Shown here: positions 18,485 to 31,108 of the stretch, piece after piece
Layout: every line of letters begins with the position of its first letter
Numbering within the stretch: the stretch's first letter is position 1
DNA from: Streptococcus equi subsp. equi
GTDB taxonomy: Bacteria > Bacillota > Bacilli > Lactobacillales > Streptococcaceae
DNA: 64,000 bases
Assembly (NCBI GenBank): GCA_900637675.1
Contig: LR134389.1
Location: 248,001-312,000 of the forward strand
Direction: 5' to 3'
The notes under the pieces: model-generated
Told to the model about the DNA's origin: nothing
Seen by the model: only the letters and a program-made list of their open reading frames with translations
Databases searched by the model: none
Made by a program: the position numbers and the translations under genes

Positions 18485-19834
18485 TTACAAGCGTGCGTTG
18501 AGCGCTGCTCCTAGCTCTTCAAAGCCTGGCTTACCAAGAAGGGCAAACATGTTTTTCTTGTAAGCCTCAACACCTGGCTGATCAAATGGATTTACCCCAT
18601 TGAGGTAGCCTGAAAGGGCAATAGCAAGCTCAAAGAAGTAGATCGTATAGCCTAGTGTAAATTCGTCTTGCTCTGGAAGCGTGATAAACATATTTGGCAC
18701 ACCACCGTCTGTATGGGCAAGAAGGACACCATCTGTTGCTTTTTTGTTGACAAAGTCAACGTCTTTGCCTTGTAGGTAGCCAAGGCCATCAAGATCCTCA
18801 GCCATTTCTGGGATAATCACATTTTGACGTGGCTTATCCACACGAATCACTGTCTCAAAGAGGTTACGGTAGCCTTCTTGGATAAATTGACCAAGAGAAT
18901 GCAGGTCTGTCGAGAAATTAGCTGAAGTTGGGTAAATACCCTTTTGGTCCTTTCCTTCAGACTCACCAGCCAGTTGCTTCCACCATTCGCTAAAATACTG
19001 CAATGATGGCTCATAGTTTGCCAAAATTTCAGTTACATAGCCTTTGCGATAGAGGATATTGCGAACTACAGCATATTGGTAAGCGATGTTTTCTGAGATT
19101 TTATCTGATGACAGGTCCTTACGAGCTGCATTTGCCCCCTCCATCAGCGCGGTAATATCAGCACCCGATGCTGCAATTGGCAACAAGCCCACAGCTGTCA
19201 GCACTGAAAAACGACCACCAACATTATCTGGCACAACAAAGGTTTCCCAATGATTTGCATCAGCCTCAACCTTAACAGCACCCTTGACCTTATCAGTCGT
19301 TGCATAGATACGCTTGTTGGCCTCTTCTTGACCGTACTTTTTAACAAGTAATTCTTTAAAGACACGAAAGGCGATTGCAGGCTCTGTTGTTGTACCAGAC
19401 TTAGAAATCACGTTAACAGAGAAATCTTTATCTTGAACATAGTCCACAAGATCAGCAAGATAGCTTGATGAGATGGAGTTCCCAGCATAAAGAATTTGTG
19501 GTGCTTTGCGCTCTTTTGCTGTTTGTAGGTTGGCAAAATGGCTGTTCAAAAAGTCAATCGCAGCCTTAGCACCAAGGTAAGAGCCACCAATACCAATCAC
19601 AACAAGAACGTCACTGTCAGCCTTAATCTTCTCAGCTGCTTTAAGGATACGAGCAAATTCTTCTTTGTCATAGTTTTCAGGTAACTCAAGCCAGCCCAAG
19701 AAATCTGATCCAGGTCCAGTGCCCTGACGTAGTGCCTGATCAGCCTCTGTTACCTGACCTTGTAAAAAGTCAATTTCATGCTGTCCGGCAAATTGCTCAA
19801 GAACCTTTGAATAATCAAATGTAATATGTGACAT
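18485..19834 (-). CDS. pgi: Glucose-6-phosphate isomerase
   Basis: A 449-residue cytosolic enzyme interconverting glucose-6-P and fructose-6-P, at the usual length for Gram-positive Pgi. SIS-domain motifs are present: [11 protein letters not shown] (about 81), [10 protein letters not shown] (about 145), the catalytic Glu region and the C-terminal KK motif ([10 protein letters not shown]). In S. zooepidemicus-type has loci it is the last gene of the capsule operon. Here it follows glmU but sits behind gpsA-hasC2 on the minus strand. Confidence 0.96.
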   Translation of the reverse strand: MSHITFDYSKVLEQFAGQHEIDFLQGQVTEADQALRQGTGPGSDFLGWLELPENYDKEEFARILKAAEKIKADSDVLVVIGIGGSYLGAKAAIDFLNSHFANLQTAKERKAPQILYAGNSISSSYLADLVDYVQDKDFSVNVISKSGTTTEPAIAFRVFKELLVKKYGQEEANKRIYATTDKVKGAVKVEADANHWETFVVPDNVGGRFSVLTAVGLLPIAASGADITALMEGANAARKDLSSDKISENIAYQYAVVRNILYRKGYVTEILANYEPSLQYFSEWWKQLAGESEGKDQKGIYPTSANFSTDLHSLGQFIQEGYRNLFETVIRVDKPRQNVIIPEMAEDLDGLGYLQGKDVDFVNKKATDGVLLAHTDGGVPNMFITLPEQDEFTLGYTIYFFELAIALSGYLNGVNPFDQPGVEAYKKNMFALLGKPGFEELGAALNARL

Positions 19835-20009
19835 TATTTTACTCCCTTAACTTTTAAAGTTTCATTAGTATCATAACCTTTTCTATTCAATATTTCAATG
19901 TTTTTTATTTTTGGGGAGGGTGGCCTGACTTTAACGACATGAGGATCATTTCTGTCTAAAAGCAGCTTTGTGATGAGCCTAGCGCTTCCCTATCTGCTTC
20001 TACTATAGC

Positions 20010-21422
<1,413 letters not shown>

Positions 21423-21473
21423 TTATAGTTATCTGTCTGGTTTTGGCTTTTTGGCGTCAATACAAGCCAGCCT

Positions 21474-21510
21474 AAAAAGTGAGATACCAATCCTCTAGTA
21501 TCCCACCTTA
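21474..21510 (-). terminator. Terminator between hasC2 and glmU
   Basis: On the minus strand GTGGGATAC and GTATCTCAC form a 9-bp stem followed by TTTTT. In the inferred ancestral order it would lie between hasC and glmU of the capsule operon, so it may have acted as an attenuator there. Confidence 0.75.
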
Positions 21511-21560
21511 AAAGCTCTAAATGCTTTTAAATAGCTCTGCAATAGCTGATCAATAAACGC

Positions 21561-22463
21561 CTATTTCTTGACGTCCTTGTTCAGTTGCTTACTGAGCTTT
21601 ATAATGTAGTCAGTGAGGTCGTCCTTGACCTGAGGGTGCTTGAGAGCATAGTCAAGTGAGGTCTTCATAAAGCCAAACTTGTCCCCAACATCATACCGCT
21701 CTCCCTTAAACTCCCTGGCAAAAACCCGCTGAGTCTTGTTGAGCTTGTCAATCGCATCGGTCAGCTGAACCTCATTGCCAGCCCCAGGCGCCTGATTCTC
21801 CAATATGGCAAAAATCTCAGGCGTCAACAAATAACGTCCAATAATCGCTAAGTCACTAGGTGCCTCATCAGGACTTGGCTTCTCAACAAAGGTCTCCACA
21901 CTATACAAGCCCTTAACAGCCTTCCCTTGCGGTGCAATCACGCCATAATTGGAAACCTCCTCATGCGGAACCCTCATCACAGCAATCGTTGAGGCGTGTG
22001 TACAGTCATAATCCTCGATAAGCTGCTTGGTCAAGGGCTTGGCACTAGGATTGGTAATATCCATGAGGTCGTCTCCTAGCATGACCACAAAGGGCTCATT
22101 GCCCACAAAGGCCTTGGCTTGGAGGACAGCGTCCCCTAGTCCTCTAGGGTGGCTCTGACGAATGAAGTGCAGGTTGATGGCAGTGGTCTCATCAACGAGC
22201 TTGAGCAGCTCGGTTTTGCCCTTGGCTTGGAGATTGTATTCGAGCTCGAAGTTGGAGTCAAAGTGGTCTTCGATAGAGCGTTTGGCCTTGCCGGTGACGA
22301 CAAGAATCTCCTCGATACCGGCCTTTAGGGCTTCCTCGACGATGAATTGAATGGTTGGCTTATCGACGATTGGGAGCATTTCCTTGGCCAGTGCCTTAGT
22401 GGCAGGCAGGAAGCGGGTGCCTAGGCCGGCGGTTGGGATAATGGCTTTTCTGACCTTTGTCAT
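21561..22463 (-). CDS. hasC2: UTP-glucose-1-phosphate uridylyltransferase HasC/GalU (copy 2)
   Basis: 300 residues, identical to copy 1 except Thr for Ala at residue 11 and a different C-terminal tail ([10 protein letters not shown]). The ATG at 22463 has the same AAGGAGG site as copy 1. It follows gpsA by 25 nt, the gpsA-galU pair common to streptococci, and so would be the housekeeping GalU copy. If an inversion occurred inside the repeat, the tails of the two copies were exchanged. Confidence 0.94.
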   Translation of the reverse strand: MTKVRKAIIPTAGLGTRFLPATKALAKEMLPIVDKPTIQFIVEEALKAGIEEILVVTGKAKRSIEDHFDSNFELEYNLQAKGKTELLKLVDETTAINLHFIRQSHPRGLGDAVLQAKAFVGNEPFVVMLGDDLMDITNPSAKPLTKQLIEDYDCTHASTIAVMRVPHEEVSNYGVIAPQGKAVKGLYSVETFVEKPSPDEAPSDLAIIGRYLLTPEIFAILENQAPGAGNEVQLTDAIDKLNKTQRVFAREFKGERYDVGDKFGFMKTSLDYALKHPQVKDDLTDYIIKLSKQLNKDVKK

Positions 22464-22500
22464 GAGTTCCTCCTTGATTTGTGGTTCCTTATGTGTGCCA
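21595..22500 (-). repeat. Inverted repeat copy B (hasC2 plus leader), 906 bp
   Basis: The partner of 5946-6851 in opposite orientation. Its outer boundary at 22500 falls inside the last codons of gpsA, so the gpsA end and the leader of hasC1 share sequence. Confidence 0.9.
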
Positions 22501-23508
22501 TTCATTTTCTGAGCGAAATTCATTTGACATCATGCCCAGAATGCTTTCTTTAATGTCAGCACCTTCATAGATAGATTTGTAAATCGCGCTGGTAATTGGC
22601 ATATAAACCCCTAGCTCTTGGGCAATTTCGTAGGCTACCTTGGTTGTGGAAATGCCTTCAATCACCATGCCCATATTGTTTTCGATGTCCTTGAGCTTTT
22701 CGCCGCGACCAAGAGCAGCACCAGCTCGCCAGTTGCGTGAATGCACAGATGTTCCTGTGACAATCAAATCACCAACACCAGATAGGCCGCTATAGGTCAG
22801 AGGGTCTGCCCCAAGCTTGACCCCTAGTCGTGTGATTTCCGCAAGACCGCGTGTGATGACAGCAGCCTTGGCATTGTCACCATAGCCAAGGCCATGCAGA
22901 GCACCGGCTCCAACAGCAATGATGTTCTTGAGAGCGCCAGCGGTTTCAACACCGATCACATCAGTATTGGTGTAGAGACGGAAGTAGTGGTTGCTAAAGA
23001 GGGTCTGAACATACCTAGCAGCTGTGATGTCCTTTGAGGCTGCAGTGATTAGGGTAATGTCACGAACGATGGTCTCCTCGGCATGGCTAGGCCCAGACAC
23101 AACCACGACCTCACTGCGCAGCTGGGCAGGGATCTCCTCTTCGAGGATCGTTGAGAGGCGCTCATGGGTTCCAGGCTCTAATCCCTTTGAGGCGTGCATG
23201 ACAATAGCCTTGTGGTCTAGGACCTGAGCGACCTGCTTGGCAACAAGCCGAGTCACCTTGGTAGGCACAACAAACAATATAGCATCAATATCAGCCAATG
23301 CTTCCTTCAAATCAAGGGTTGCCTTGATGGCTTCATCTAGGACAATGTCCTTAAAATAATGACTATTAGTATGGCGTGTGTTGATTTCGTTGATTTGTTC
23401 AGGGATATTTCCCCATAGTCGGACCTCATGTCCGTTGTCATTTAGGACCTGTGCCAGGGCTGTGCCCCAAGAGCCAGGTCCCAAAATGGCTACCTTTTGT
23501 TTTGGCAT
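22489..23508 (-). CDS. gpsA: NAD(P)-dependent glycerol-3-phosphate dehydrogenase
   Basis: A 339-residue enzyme making sn-glycerol-3-phosphate from dihydroxyacetone phosphate for phospholipids. The nucleotide-binding motif GPGSWGTAL is at about 10-18. Catalytic-region strings include [12 protein letters not shown] and [11 protein letters not shown]. An AAAGGAG-like site precedes the ATG. It is the promoter-proximal gene for hasC2 and, after the inferred inversion, possibly for glmU and pgi by readthrough. Confidence 0.95.
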   Translation of the reverse strand: MPKQKVAILGPGSWGTALAQVLNDNGHEVRLWGNIPEQINEINTRHTNSHYFKDIVLDEAIKATLDLKEALADIDAILFVVPTKVTRLVAKQVAQVLDHKAIVMHASKGLEPGTHERLSTILEEEIPAQLRSEVVVVSGPSHAEETIVRDITLITAASKDITAARYVQTLFSNHYFRLYTNTDVIGVETAGALKNIIAVGAGALHGLGYGDNAKAAVITRGLAEITRLGVKLGADPLTYSGLSGVGDLIVTGTSVHSRNWRAGAALGRGEKLKDIENNMGMVIEGISTTKVAYEIAQELGVYMPITSAIYKSIYEGADIKESILGMMSNEFRSENEWHT

Positions 23509-23659
23509 TTTTATTCTCCTTTAAGAGCTAATCACCTTATTATATCATAAGACAAGGCCTAACTCTAATAGAAAAGGTCTGCTGGCCTAGCCTGTCAGCT
23601 CAGTGGTGCTAGCAAAGGGTAAGTAGCAGGGAAGATAGTCAGATCGTAAGCCTTTTTGG

Positions 23660-23704
23660 TTGACAATAGTTCCCAAGAGAACTAAAATGGTTATCATGAG
23701 AACT
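23660..23704 (+). promoter_or_regulatory. Promoter with two 16-bp MarR-type operators
   Basis: The promoter is TTGACA 23660-23665, 17-bp spacer, TAAAAT 23683-23688. Two related sites, AGTTCCCAAGAGAACT (23668-23683) and GGTTATCATGAGAACT (23689-23704), start 21 bp apart. The first is an AGTTC/GAACT palindrome inside the spacer, the second lies at the transcription start. This is a good autorepression arrangement for the MarR gene just downstream. Confidence 0.65.
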
Positions 23705-23717
23705 AAGGAGGAAGGAA

Positions 23718-24167
23718 ATGCCAAGAATCATTGCTGAGCTTCGTGAATTGACCCATCAGGTTGAGCAAATTAGCGAAGAGATTGCTAAAAAGTATGACCT
23801 CCAGCATCTTGCTGGTCCACAAGGGCATGTTCTTGTCTTTTTGCATTGCCATCAAGACAGAGACATTTTTGTCAAGGACATTGAAAAGGAGCTTCAAATC
23901 TCAAAATCGGTTACGAGTAATCTGGTGAAGCGTATGGAAAAAAATGGCTTTATTCGAGTTGTTGCCTCGGCTACAGATAAGCGCTGCAAGCAGGTTGTCT
24001 TGACCTCGGCTGGTAGGGCTAAGCTGCCGGTATTAAAGGAGTGCCGCAGAGATATTGAGCGCTATTTTTTCAAGGAAATTTCAAGAGAAGAGCTGCTGAC
24101 GGTAAAAAAGGTTATCGATCAGCTGAAACAAAATATACGAGCTTATAAAGGAGATACAGATGCTTAG
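23718..24167 (+). CDS. MarR-family transcriptional regulator
   Basis: A 149-residue winged-helix protein. The recognition helix region ([20 protein letters not shown], about 54-73) and the wing ([15 protein letters not shown]) are typical of MarR. The ATG at 23718 follows AAGGAGG. Its end overlaps the ABC exporter gene by 8 nt, so it most likely controls that exporter. Paired operators sit in its own promoter. Confidence 0.88.
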   Translation: MPRIIAELRELTHQVEQISEEIAKKYDLQHLAGPQGHVLVFLHCHQDRDIFVKDIEKELQISKSVTSNLVKRMEKNGFIRVVASATDKRCKQVVLTSAGRAKLPVLKECRRDIERYFFKEISREELLTVKKVIDQLKQNIRAYKGDTDA

Positions 24168-25869
24168 AAATGCTGTGATGAAGTATAAATGGTATGCGGC
24201 TCTGTCCCTAGTGATGATTTCTGGGGTCGTAGCCAGTGCCCTGCTCCAGCCACATTACCTCAAAGATGTTCTAGCTGCTATTATGGAAAATGATCAGACA
24301 AGGATTGCAGAGGTGGGTTTTTGGCTGTTAGTGATAGCAGGGATTGGCTTGGTGTCAGGTGCGGTCAATACCATCTTGTCTGCCAAGATTGCTCAAGGGG
24401 TATCTGCTGATATTCGTGAGCAGACCTTTAGAAAGATCCAATCCTTTTCTTATGCCAATGTGGAAGCCTTCAATGCTGGAAATCTTGTCGTTAGAATGAC
24501 AAATGATATTAATCAAATCCAAAACTTTGTGATGATGCTTTTTCAGATATTGTTGCGCTTGCCGATTTTATTTGTCGGTGCCTTTATTTTAGCGGTGCAG
24601 GCCTTACCGAGCCTTTGGTGGGTCTTGGTGCTTGTGGTTGTGATGACAATGGTAGTCATTGGGCTGGTGATGAGCCAGATGGGTCCTCGCTTTGGGATCT
24701 TCCAGCGCTTGATGGATAGGATCAATCAGATTGCTAAGGAAAACCTACGCGGTGTGCGTGTGGTCAAGTCCTTTGTTCAGGAAAAAAGCCAGTATGACAC
24801 ATTTAAGGAGGCTTCAAATGACCTACTGGGCTTGAATTTGTTTATCGGCTATGGCTTTTCAATCATGCAGCCTATTTTGATGTTGGTGTCTTACATGGCC
24901 ATTTATTTGTCCTTGTATCTGGTTTCAGGGCTGGTCAAAACAGATCCTGCTGTTATTGGAAATATGGCTTCCTTTATGACCTATATGGGACAAATCAGCT
25001 TTGCGATCACGATGGTTGGTTTTATGGGAATGCAGGCAAGTCGTGCCTTGACCTCGATTGGTCGGATCAGGGAGATTTTAGAAACAGAGCCTGCTATGAC
25101 CTTTGTTAACCATGAGCAGGAGGAGCTGACAGGCAGTATTGTCTTTGATGATGTGAGCTTTACCTATCCAAATGACAGTGAAGCCACTCTAAAGCATATT
25201 TCGTTTGAGGTTGAGCCCGGTCAAATGGTTGGTATTGTCGGTGCGACAGGTGCTGGCAAGTCGACCCTTGCGCAGCTGATTCCGCGTTTGTTTGACCCAC
25301 AGGAAGGGCAAATCCTGATTGGTGGTAAGGCTCTGCCAAGCATCAGTCAAGAGACTCTGCGCGACACCGTCTCTATTGTGCTGCAAAAGGCTATTCTTTT
25401 TTCTGGGACTATTGCGGATAATCTGCGTCAGGGCAATCCCTATGCTGACCAATTGGCTTTAGAAAATGCAGCACGCATTGCGCAGGCCAAGGAATTTATC
25501 GACCGTATGGACGCTGGCTACCAGAGTGAGGTAGAAGAGCGTGGCAATAATTTTTCTGGCGGTCAAAAGCAGAGAATGTCAATTGCTCGTGGTGTGATTA
25601 ACAATCCTAAGATTTTGGTGCTTGATGATTCGACATCAGCTCTAGATGCCAAATCTGAAAAGCTTGTTCAGGAGGCCTTGAATAAGGAGCTCAAAGAGAC
25701 AACAACAGTCATCATCGCACAAAAAATATCGTCAGTTGTCAAGGCAGATAAGATTCTTGTTCTTGATAATGGTCGATTGATTGGAGAAGGGACGCATGCT
25801 GAGCTGGTTGCTTCCAATCCGATTTATCGTGAAATTTACGAAACTCAAAAGGGAAGAGAGGAGAACTAA
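24160..25869 (+). CDS. ABC exporter subunit with degenerate ATP site (heterodimer partner 1)
   Basis: A 569-residue half-transporter: six membrane helices (about 10-320) and an ATPase domain (about 335-569). Walker A is GATGAGKST and the signature is [10 protein letters not shown]. After Walker B there is LDDS instead of LDEA, and the switch histidine is replaced (IIAQK instead of IAHR). Its own hydrolytic site is therefore degenerate, while its signature is canonical. That pattern is typical of LmrCD/PatAB-like heterodimeric multidrug exporters. It overlaps the next gene by one base. Confidence 0.9.
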   Translation: MLRNAVMKYKWYAALSLVMISGVVASALLQPHYLKDVLAAIMENDQTRIAEVGFWLLVIAGIGLVSGAVNTILSAKIAQGVSADIREQTFRKIQSFSYANVEAFNAGNLVVRMTNDINQIQNFVMMLFQILLRLPILFVGAFILAVQALPSLWWVLVLVVVMTMVVIGLVMSQMGPRFGIFQRLMDRINQIAKENLRGVRVVKSFVQEKSQYDTFKEASNDLLGLNLFIGYGFSIMQPILMLVSYMAIYLSLYLVSGLVKTDPAVIGNMASFMTYMGQISFAITMVGFMGMQASRALTSIGRIREILETEPAMTFVNHEQEELTGSIVFDDVSFTYPNDSEATLKHISFEVEPGQMVGIVGATGAGKSTLAQLIPRLFDPQEGQILIGGKALPSISQETLRDTVSIVLQKAILFSGTIADNLRQGNPYADQLALENAARIAQAKEFIDRMDAGYQSEVEERGNNFSGGQKQRMSIARGVINNPKILVLDDSTSALDAKSEKLVQEALNKELKETTTVIIAQKISSVVKADKILVLDNGRLIGEGTHAELVASNPIYREIYETQKGREEN

Positions 25870-27664
25870 TGAAGATCCTGCGATTTTTCTGGTTTTATTT
25901 TAAACGTTATAAGCTCTCTTTTGTTGTGATATTCTTTGCTATTGTCCTGGCAACCTACCTGCAGGTTAAGGCCCCTGTCTTTTTGGGAGACTCTCTAGCT
26001 GAGCTGGGAGAATGGGTGCAGCGCTATTACAAGGCTCAGGCGCTTAGCAAAATGACGGGTCAGCCCTTAGTTGAGCCCTCTATGGCGCCTTTTAGGACGG
26101 TTATGGGAAAGCTATTGTTGGCTTATCTCTTTACAGCAGTGGCTAATCTTATTTATAGTCTCCTCTTTACAAGGGTTATTTCGCATTCGACCAATCGCAT
26201 GCGTAAGGGCTTATTTGGCAAATTGGAGCGCTTGACAGTTGGCTTTTTTGATAGTCACAAGGACGGTGCTATTCTATCACGCTTTACCAGTGATCTTGAT
26301 AATATTCAAAACTCCATGAACCAATCTCTGATTCAGGTCTTGACAAATATTGCTTTGTATATTGGTCTAGTGCTGATGATGTTTAGGCAGGATAGTCGCT
26401 TGGCCTTGGTAACGATAGCCTCAACCCCTGTGGCGCTTATTCTTCTCGTTGTCATCATTACAATGGCCCGCAAATATACTGATTTGCAGCAAAAGGAGGT
26501 CAGTGCTTTAAATGCTTACATGGACGAGAAGATTTCTGGCCAGAAGGCTATTATTGTTCAAGGGGTGCAACAGGATGCTATTGATGGCTTTATTGAGCAC
26601 AATGAGAGGGTGCGTGCAGCAACCTTTAAGGGACGCCTTTTTGCTGGTCTGCTGTTTCCTGTGATGAATGGGATGAGTCTTTTGAATACAGCTATTGTCA
26701 TCTTTGCTGGCTCAACCATTGTCCTTGGTGACAAGTCCATGTCAACAGCTGCTGCTCTTGGCTTGGTGGTGACCTTTGTTCAGTATTCACAGCAGTATTA
26801 TCAACCGATTATGCAGATTGCCTCTAGCTGGGGTGAATTGCAGCTGGCCTTTACAGGTGCTGGTCGTATCCAAGAAATGTTCGATGAAAAAGAAGAGGTT
26901 CGCCCTGAGCATGCTCCTGTCTTTACAGCATTAAAAGAAGGGGTTGAGATTAAGCATGTTGACTTTGGTTATCTGCCGGGACAAAAATTCTGTCAGATGT
27001 GTCGATTTCAGCTCCAAAGGGGAAAATGGTTGCTGTTGTTGGACCGACAGGGTCTGGCAAGACCACGATCATGAATCTGATTAATCGTTTTTATGATGTT
27101 GATGCTGGCTCTATTACCTTTGATGGTCGTGATATTAGGGAATATGACTTGGATAGTCTGCGTCAGCGGGTTGGTATTGTCCTACAGGAGTCAGTCTTGT
27201 TTTCTGGGACTATTGCTGATAATATCCGCTTTGGTAATCAGACAATCAGCCAAAAAGAGGTTGAGACAGCAGCGCGTGCAACGCATATTCATGAGTTTAT
27301 CATGTCCTTGCCTGATGGCTACCAAACTCAGGTGTCAGATGATGAGAATGTCTTTTCAACTGGTCAAAAGCAGCTTATTTCAATTGCTCGTACGCTGTTA
27401 ACCGATCCTCAGGTCTTGATTTTGGACGAGGCAACATCAAATGTTGATACTGTTACTGAAAGTAAGATTCAAAAGGCTATGGAGGCTATCGTGGCAGGTC
27501 GCACAAGCTTCGTGATTGCCCACCGCCTAAAAACCATTTTAAATGCTGATGAAATCATCGTTCTAAAGGACGGTAAGGTTATTGAGCAGGGAAGTCACCA
27601 TGAGCTGCTAAGGCAAAAGGGCTTTTATGCCGAGCTTTATCACAATCAGTTTGTGTTTGAGTAG
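25869..27664 (+). pseudogene. ABC exporter subunit with canonical ATP site (heterodimer partner 2), frameshifted
   Basis: Two frames (25869-27074 and 26999-27664) form one half-transporter of about 598 residues if one base is added to the A run at 26982-26986, restoring [15 protein letters not shown]. Membrane domain about 1-345. Walker A is GPTGSGKTT, the signature is the variant STGQ, Walker B is ILDEA and the switch is IAHR. Canonical catalysis with a weak signature complements the partner gene exactly. Truncation before Walker A would abolish function if real. Confidence 0.85.
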
Positions 27665-27736
27665 CTTCTAAAAATGATCATTACATAAGCTGCTGTTGTT
27701 ATTCTTAAAAACCATCAAAACAGCTTTTGCCGATCG

Positions 27737-27757
27737 ACTCCGCTTTGGCGGAGTTTT
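27737..27757 (+). terminator. Terminator of the ABC exporter operon
   Basis: ACTCCGC TTT GGCGGAGT followed by TTTTTT. Confidence 0.85.
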
Positions 27758-27825
27758 TTGATGCAAAGCATGTCAAGGCAATGTGCTATAATAAAAGAGA
27801 CAGACAATAGAAGGTAGAAGATGTA

Positions 27826-28593
27826 ATGATTGACTTACAAGAGATTCTAGCTAGAATGAATCCAAACCAGAAAATAAACTATGATCGGGTCATGCAGCAG
27901 ATGACCAAGGTCTGGGCGAGGGAGTCTATACGTCCTCGCATTTTGATGCATGTTTGCTGTGCTCCCTGCTCAACCTACACGCTGGAATATTTAACCCAGT
28001 ACGCTGATATTACGGTTTATTTTGCTAATTCAAATATTCACCCAAAGGACGAATACCACCGCAGGGCCTATGTTACTCAGAAATTTGTAGCAGAGTTCAA
28101 CGATAAAACAGGTAATAGCGTGCAGTTTATCGAGGCAGATTATGTGCCAAATGAATTTGTCAAGACTGTCCGAGGCTTGGAGAAAGAGTCTGAGGGCGGG
28201 GATCGTTGTCGTGTTTGCTTTGATTATCGCTTGGACAAGACGGCACAAAAGGCTGTGGAGCTGGGCTTTGATTATTTTGCTAGTGCCTTGACCATCAGCC
28301 CTCATAAAAACTCACAGACGATTAACGATGTAGGCATTGATGTGCAAAAGGTTTACACCACTAAGTATTTGCCTAGTGATTTCAAGAAAAATAATGGCTA
28401 TCGCAGGTCGGTCGAAATGTGTGAGGAATATGATATTTACCGCCAGTGCTATTGCGGCTGCGTCTATGCTGCAAACATACAAGGGATTGATCTGGTTCAG
28501 GTGAAAAAGGACGCCAAGGCTTTTATGGCAGATAAGGATTTGGAGGCTGATTTTCCAAGGATTCGGTTTAGCTATGCCGGCAAGGAGATTTAG
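27826..28593 (+). CDS. queH: Epoxyqueuosine reductase QueH
   Basis: A 255-residue DUF208/QueH protein catalysing the last step of queuosine tRNA modification. Cys residues that would bind the metal cluster are visible: CCAPCS (44-48), DRCRVC (about 125-130) and CYCGC (about 205). The length is usual and the reading frame complete. A hairpin GGGG-TGCAG-CCCC with a T run (28642-28663) follows. Confidence 0.88.
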   Translation: MIDLQEILARMNPNQKINYDRVMQQMTKVWARESIRPRILMHVCCAPCSTYTLEYLTQYADITVYFANSNIHPKDEYHRRAYVTQKFVAEFNDKTGNSVQFIEADYVPNEFVKTVRGLEKESEGGDRCRVCFDYRLDKTAQKAVELGFDYFASALTISPHKNSQTINDVGIDVQKVYTTKYLPSDFKKNNGYRRSVEMCEEYDIYRQCYCGCVYAANIQGIDLVQVKKDAKAFMADKDLEADFPRIRFSYAGKEI

Positions 28594-28641
28594 CCCTCTT
28601 GCATTTTGTTGCGTTATAGAGGGGGGCAGTCGGTGATTTTT

Positions 28642-28663
28642 GGGGTGCAGCCCCTACTTTTTT
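28642..28663 (+). terminator. Terminator of queH
   Basis: A GGGG/CCCC stem with a five-base loop, followed by TACTTTTTT. Confidence 0.6.
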
Positions 28664-28794
28664 GCTATTCCTTTACGAATATTTTATAATAAGAGGACTA
28701 AAAAAAGAAAAGGGATAAGAGTGCTTTTGTCTGCTGTCCTGGCAGGTGATTTTACAGCTGCTGCAGGCACTGACAAGGGCTCTTGAGGTTAATC

Positions 28795-29241
28795 ATGACA
28801 AGGATTCGAGGCTTTGAGCTTGTGTCAGGCTTTACTGATACTGATTTATTACCAAAACGTGAGACAGCTCATGCAGCAGGCTATGACTTATCTGTTGCAG
28901 AGGAGACCAGCATTGCACCAGGTGAGATTGTACTTGTGCCAACAGGGGTCAAGGCGTATATGCAAGACGGTGAGGTGCTTTATCTCTATGATCGCTCCAG
29001 CAATCCTCGTAAAAAGGGACTGGTTCTGATCAATTCTGTGGGTGTTATTGATGGTGACTACTATGGTAACCCTGCGAATGAAGGGCATATTTTTGCTCAG
29101 ATGAAAAATATTACGGATCAAACCATTACCTTGTCAGCTGGTGAGCGCATTGTTCAGGGCGTATTTATGCCTTTTTTGATTGCTGATGGTGATCAGGCTG
29201 GTGGTGAGCGGACAGGTGGTTTTGGTTCGACAGGAGGATAA
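28795..29241 (+). CDS. dut: dUTP diphosphatase
   Basis: A 148-residue trimeric dUTPase that removes dUTP and supplies dUMP. Conserved motifs: AAGYDL, DRSSNPRKKG (phosphate binding), GVIDGDYYG (catalytic Asp) and the C-terminal Gly-rich GGERTGGFGSTGG that closes over the active site. The ATG at 28795 is preferred to an upstream TTG at 28783. dut-radA-carbonic anhydrase is a conserved streptococcal gene order. Confidence 0.92.
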   Translation: MTRIRGFELVSGFTDTDLLPKRETAHAAGYDLSVAEETSIAPGEIVLVPTGVKAYMQDGEVLYLYDRSSNPRKKGLVLINSVGVIDGDYYGNPANEGHIFAQMKNITDQTITLSAGERIVQGVFMPFLIADGDQAGGERTGGFGSTGG

Positions 29242-29307
29242 GGTATTAGCAGGCTGCTTCACGTGCTTGTAGCCAGTTGATGCTTAGATTCAAGGAGGAA
29301 ATGTGTT

Positions 29308-30669
29308 ATAGCTAAGAAAAAGGCGAGGTTTATCTGTGGAGAATGTGGCTATCAGTCACCCAAATATCTGGGGCGCTGCCCTAATTGCTCTGCCTGGTCT
29401 TCCTTTGTAGAGGAGACAGAGGTCAAGGACGTCAAAAATGCCCGTATTAGCCTGACTGGAGAAAAAAGTAAGCCCATCAAGCTAAAGCATATCAATGGCG
29501 TTCGCTACCAGCGTATCCAGACAGAGATGAATGAGTTCAATCGTGTGCTGGGCGGTGGTGTTGTGCCGGGGAGCTTGGTTTTGATTGGTGGTGATCCTGG
29601 TATTGGTAAGTCAACGCTGCTCTTGCAGGTTTCTATCCAGCTTGCGGATAAGGGAACTGTTTTATATGTCTCTGGAGAGGAATCGGCAGAGCAGATCAAG
29701 ATGCGCAGTGATCGTTTGGGACAGACCGACAATGATTTTTACCTCTATGCGGAGACCAATATGCAGGCTATTCGAGCAGAGATTGAAGCCATTCAGCCGG
29801 ATTTTTTGATTATTGATTCTATTCAGACGATCATGAGTCCGGAGATTTCGGGTGTTCAGGGCTCGGTCAGTCAGGTTCGAGAGGTCACTGCTGAGCTGCT
29901 CCAGCTAGCTAAGTCTAATCATATTGCAACCTTTATTGTAGGACATGTCACCAAGGAGGGCACCCTAGCAGGGCCTCGCATGCTGGAGCATATGGTTGAT
30001 ACGGTCCTTTATTTTGAGGGTGAGAGGCATCATACCTTTCGTATCTTGCGAGCGGTTAAAAATCGTTTTGGCTCAACCAATGAGATTGGTATTTTTGACA
30101 TGCAATCAGGTGGGCTAGTGGAGGTCCTCAATCCCAGTCAGGTGTTCTTAGAGGAACGATTAGACGGCGCAACAGGCTCTGCTGTGGTTGTCACCATGGA
30201 GGGGAGCAGACCGATTTTAGCTGAGGTGCAGGCCTTGGTGACACCGACTGTTTTTGGTAATGCTAGACGAACGACAACTGGGTTGGACTTTAATCGCGTC
30301 AGTCTGATTATGGCTGTCTTGGAAAAGCGATGTGGGCTGCTGCTACAAAATCAAGATGCCTACCTCAAGTCAGCAGGCGGTGTGAAGCTAGATGAGCCTG
30401 CTATTGACTTGGCAGTTGCTGTGGCCATTGCCTCTAGCTACAAGGAAAAACCAACCAACCCTCAGGAGGCCTTTTTAGGAGAGATTGGCTTGACTGGTGA
30501 TATTCGGCGTGTGACCCGTATTGAGCAGCGGATTAATGAAGCCGCTAAGCTTGGCTTTACCAAGCTTTACGCTCCGAAAAGCTCATTGCAGGGGATTGAT
30601 CTGCCAAAAGGGATTGAGGTTGTTGGTGTGACGACAGTAGGAGAGGTCTTAAAGGCTGTCTTTACTTAG
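29308..30669 (+). CDS. radA: DNA repair protein RadA
   Basis: About 453 residues: an N-terminal zinc finger ([18 protein letters not shown]), a RecA-like ATPase with Walker [11 protein letters not shown], the RadA motif KNRFGS (about 245) and a C-terminal Lon-like domain. It promotes branch migration in recombination and natural transformation. Coding similarity begins at about 29308 (IAKKKARF), but no standard start codon is in frame. GTG 29303 and ATG 29301, both just after AAGGAGGAA, are out of frame, so a one-base error near 29303-29308 is suspected. Confidence 0.87.
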   Translation: MAKKKARFICGECGYQSPKYLGRCPNCSAWSSFVEETEVKDVKNARISLTGEKSKPIKLKHINGVRYQRIQTEMNEFNRVLGGGVVPGSLVLIGGDPGIGKSTLLLQVSIQLADKGTVLYVSGEESAEQIKMRSDRLGQTDNDFYLYAETNMQAIRAEIEAIQPDFLIIDSIQTIMSPEISGVQGSVSQVREVTAELLQLAKSNHIATFIVGHVTKEGTLAGPRMLEHMVDTVLYFEGERHHTFRILRAVKNRFGSTNEIGIFDMQSGGLVEVLNPSQVFLEERLDGATGSAVVVTMEGSRPILAEVQALVTPTVFGNARRTTTGLDFNRVSLIMAVLEKRCGLLLQNQDAYLKSAGGVKLDEPAIDLAVAVAIASSYKEKPTNPQEAFLGEIGLTGDIRRVTRIEQRINEAAKLGFTKLYAPKSSLQGIDLPKGIEVVGVTTVGEVLKAVFT

Positions 30670-30688
30670 GTTGTTGTTTTTAACATGA

Positions 30689-30718
30689 GGACTAGGGGAG
30701 CTATTCCTAGTCTTTTTT
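30689..30718 (+). terminator. Terminator of radA
   Basis: GACTAGG and CCTAGTC form the stem, followed by a T run. Confidence 0.85.
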
Positions 30719-30829
30719 ATTTTAAGACCAGTAGTATTGGAAGGTCCTTATAGTGTTCCGTAGAACCAAAAAGCCCTTAGAGAGCTAGCCTCTAAGAGCC
30801 TTATGATATGGATAGCGTATTAGTAGATC

Positions 30830-31108
30830 TTAGAAGCTTTTAAACCACTGCCATATAAAGTTAAACCAGCCTGAAATCCAAGTGAAAAATGGCGATCGTG
30901 AAGGCGCTTGGTAATCTTGATTAAAAAGAATGTCCCATCCTCCAATATCCTTAGGACATTTAAACCATCCATTACCTAGATCGATACAGCTGTCTCCACT
31001 AACCTGACTGGCATATACGGTCTGTGGTTGTGTCTGGCCTGTGCTGATAGGACCTAGGGTTAGGACAGCAGCAGCAGCCAATAAGCAGATTATTTTTGTT
31101 TGTTTCAT
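30830..31108 (-). CDS. Small secreted protein, aromatic-rich, unknown family
   Basis: 92 residues with a clean signal peptide (about 1-34, ending VYASQ) and a short mature part of about 58 residues. It has two cysteines 11 apart (CIDLGNGWFKC) and a Trp/Phe-rich tail (WISGWFNFIWQWFKSF). A TTAAGGAGAA site precedes the ATG. It stands alone, antisense between radA and the carbonic anhydrase gene. A membrane-active or peptide-signal role is conceivable, but nothing in the sequence proves it. Confidence 0.65.
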   Translation of the reverse strand: MKQTKIICLLAAAAVLTLGPISTGQTQPQTVYASQVSGDSCIDLGNGWFKCPKDIGGWDILFNQDYQAPSRSPFFTWISGWFNFIWQWFKSF

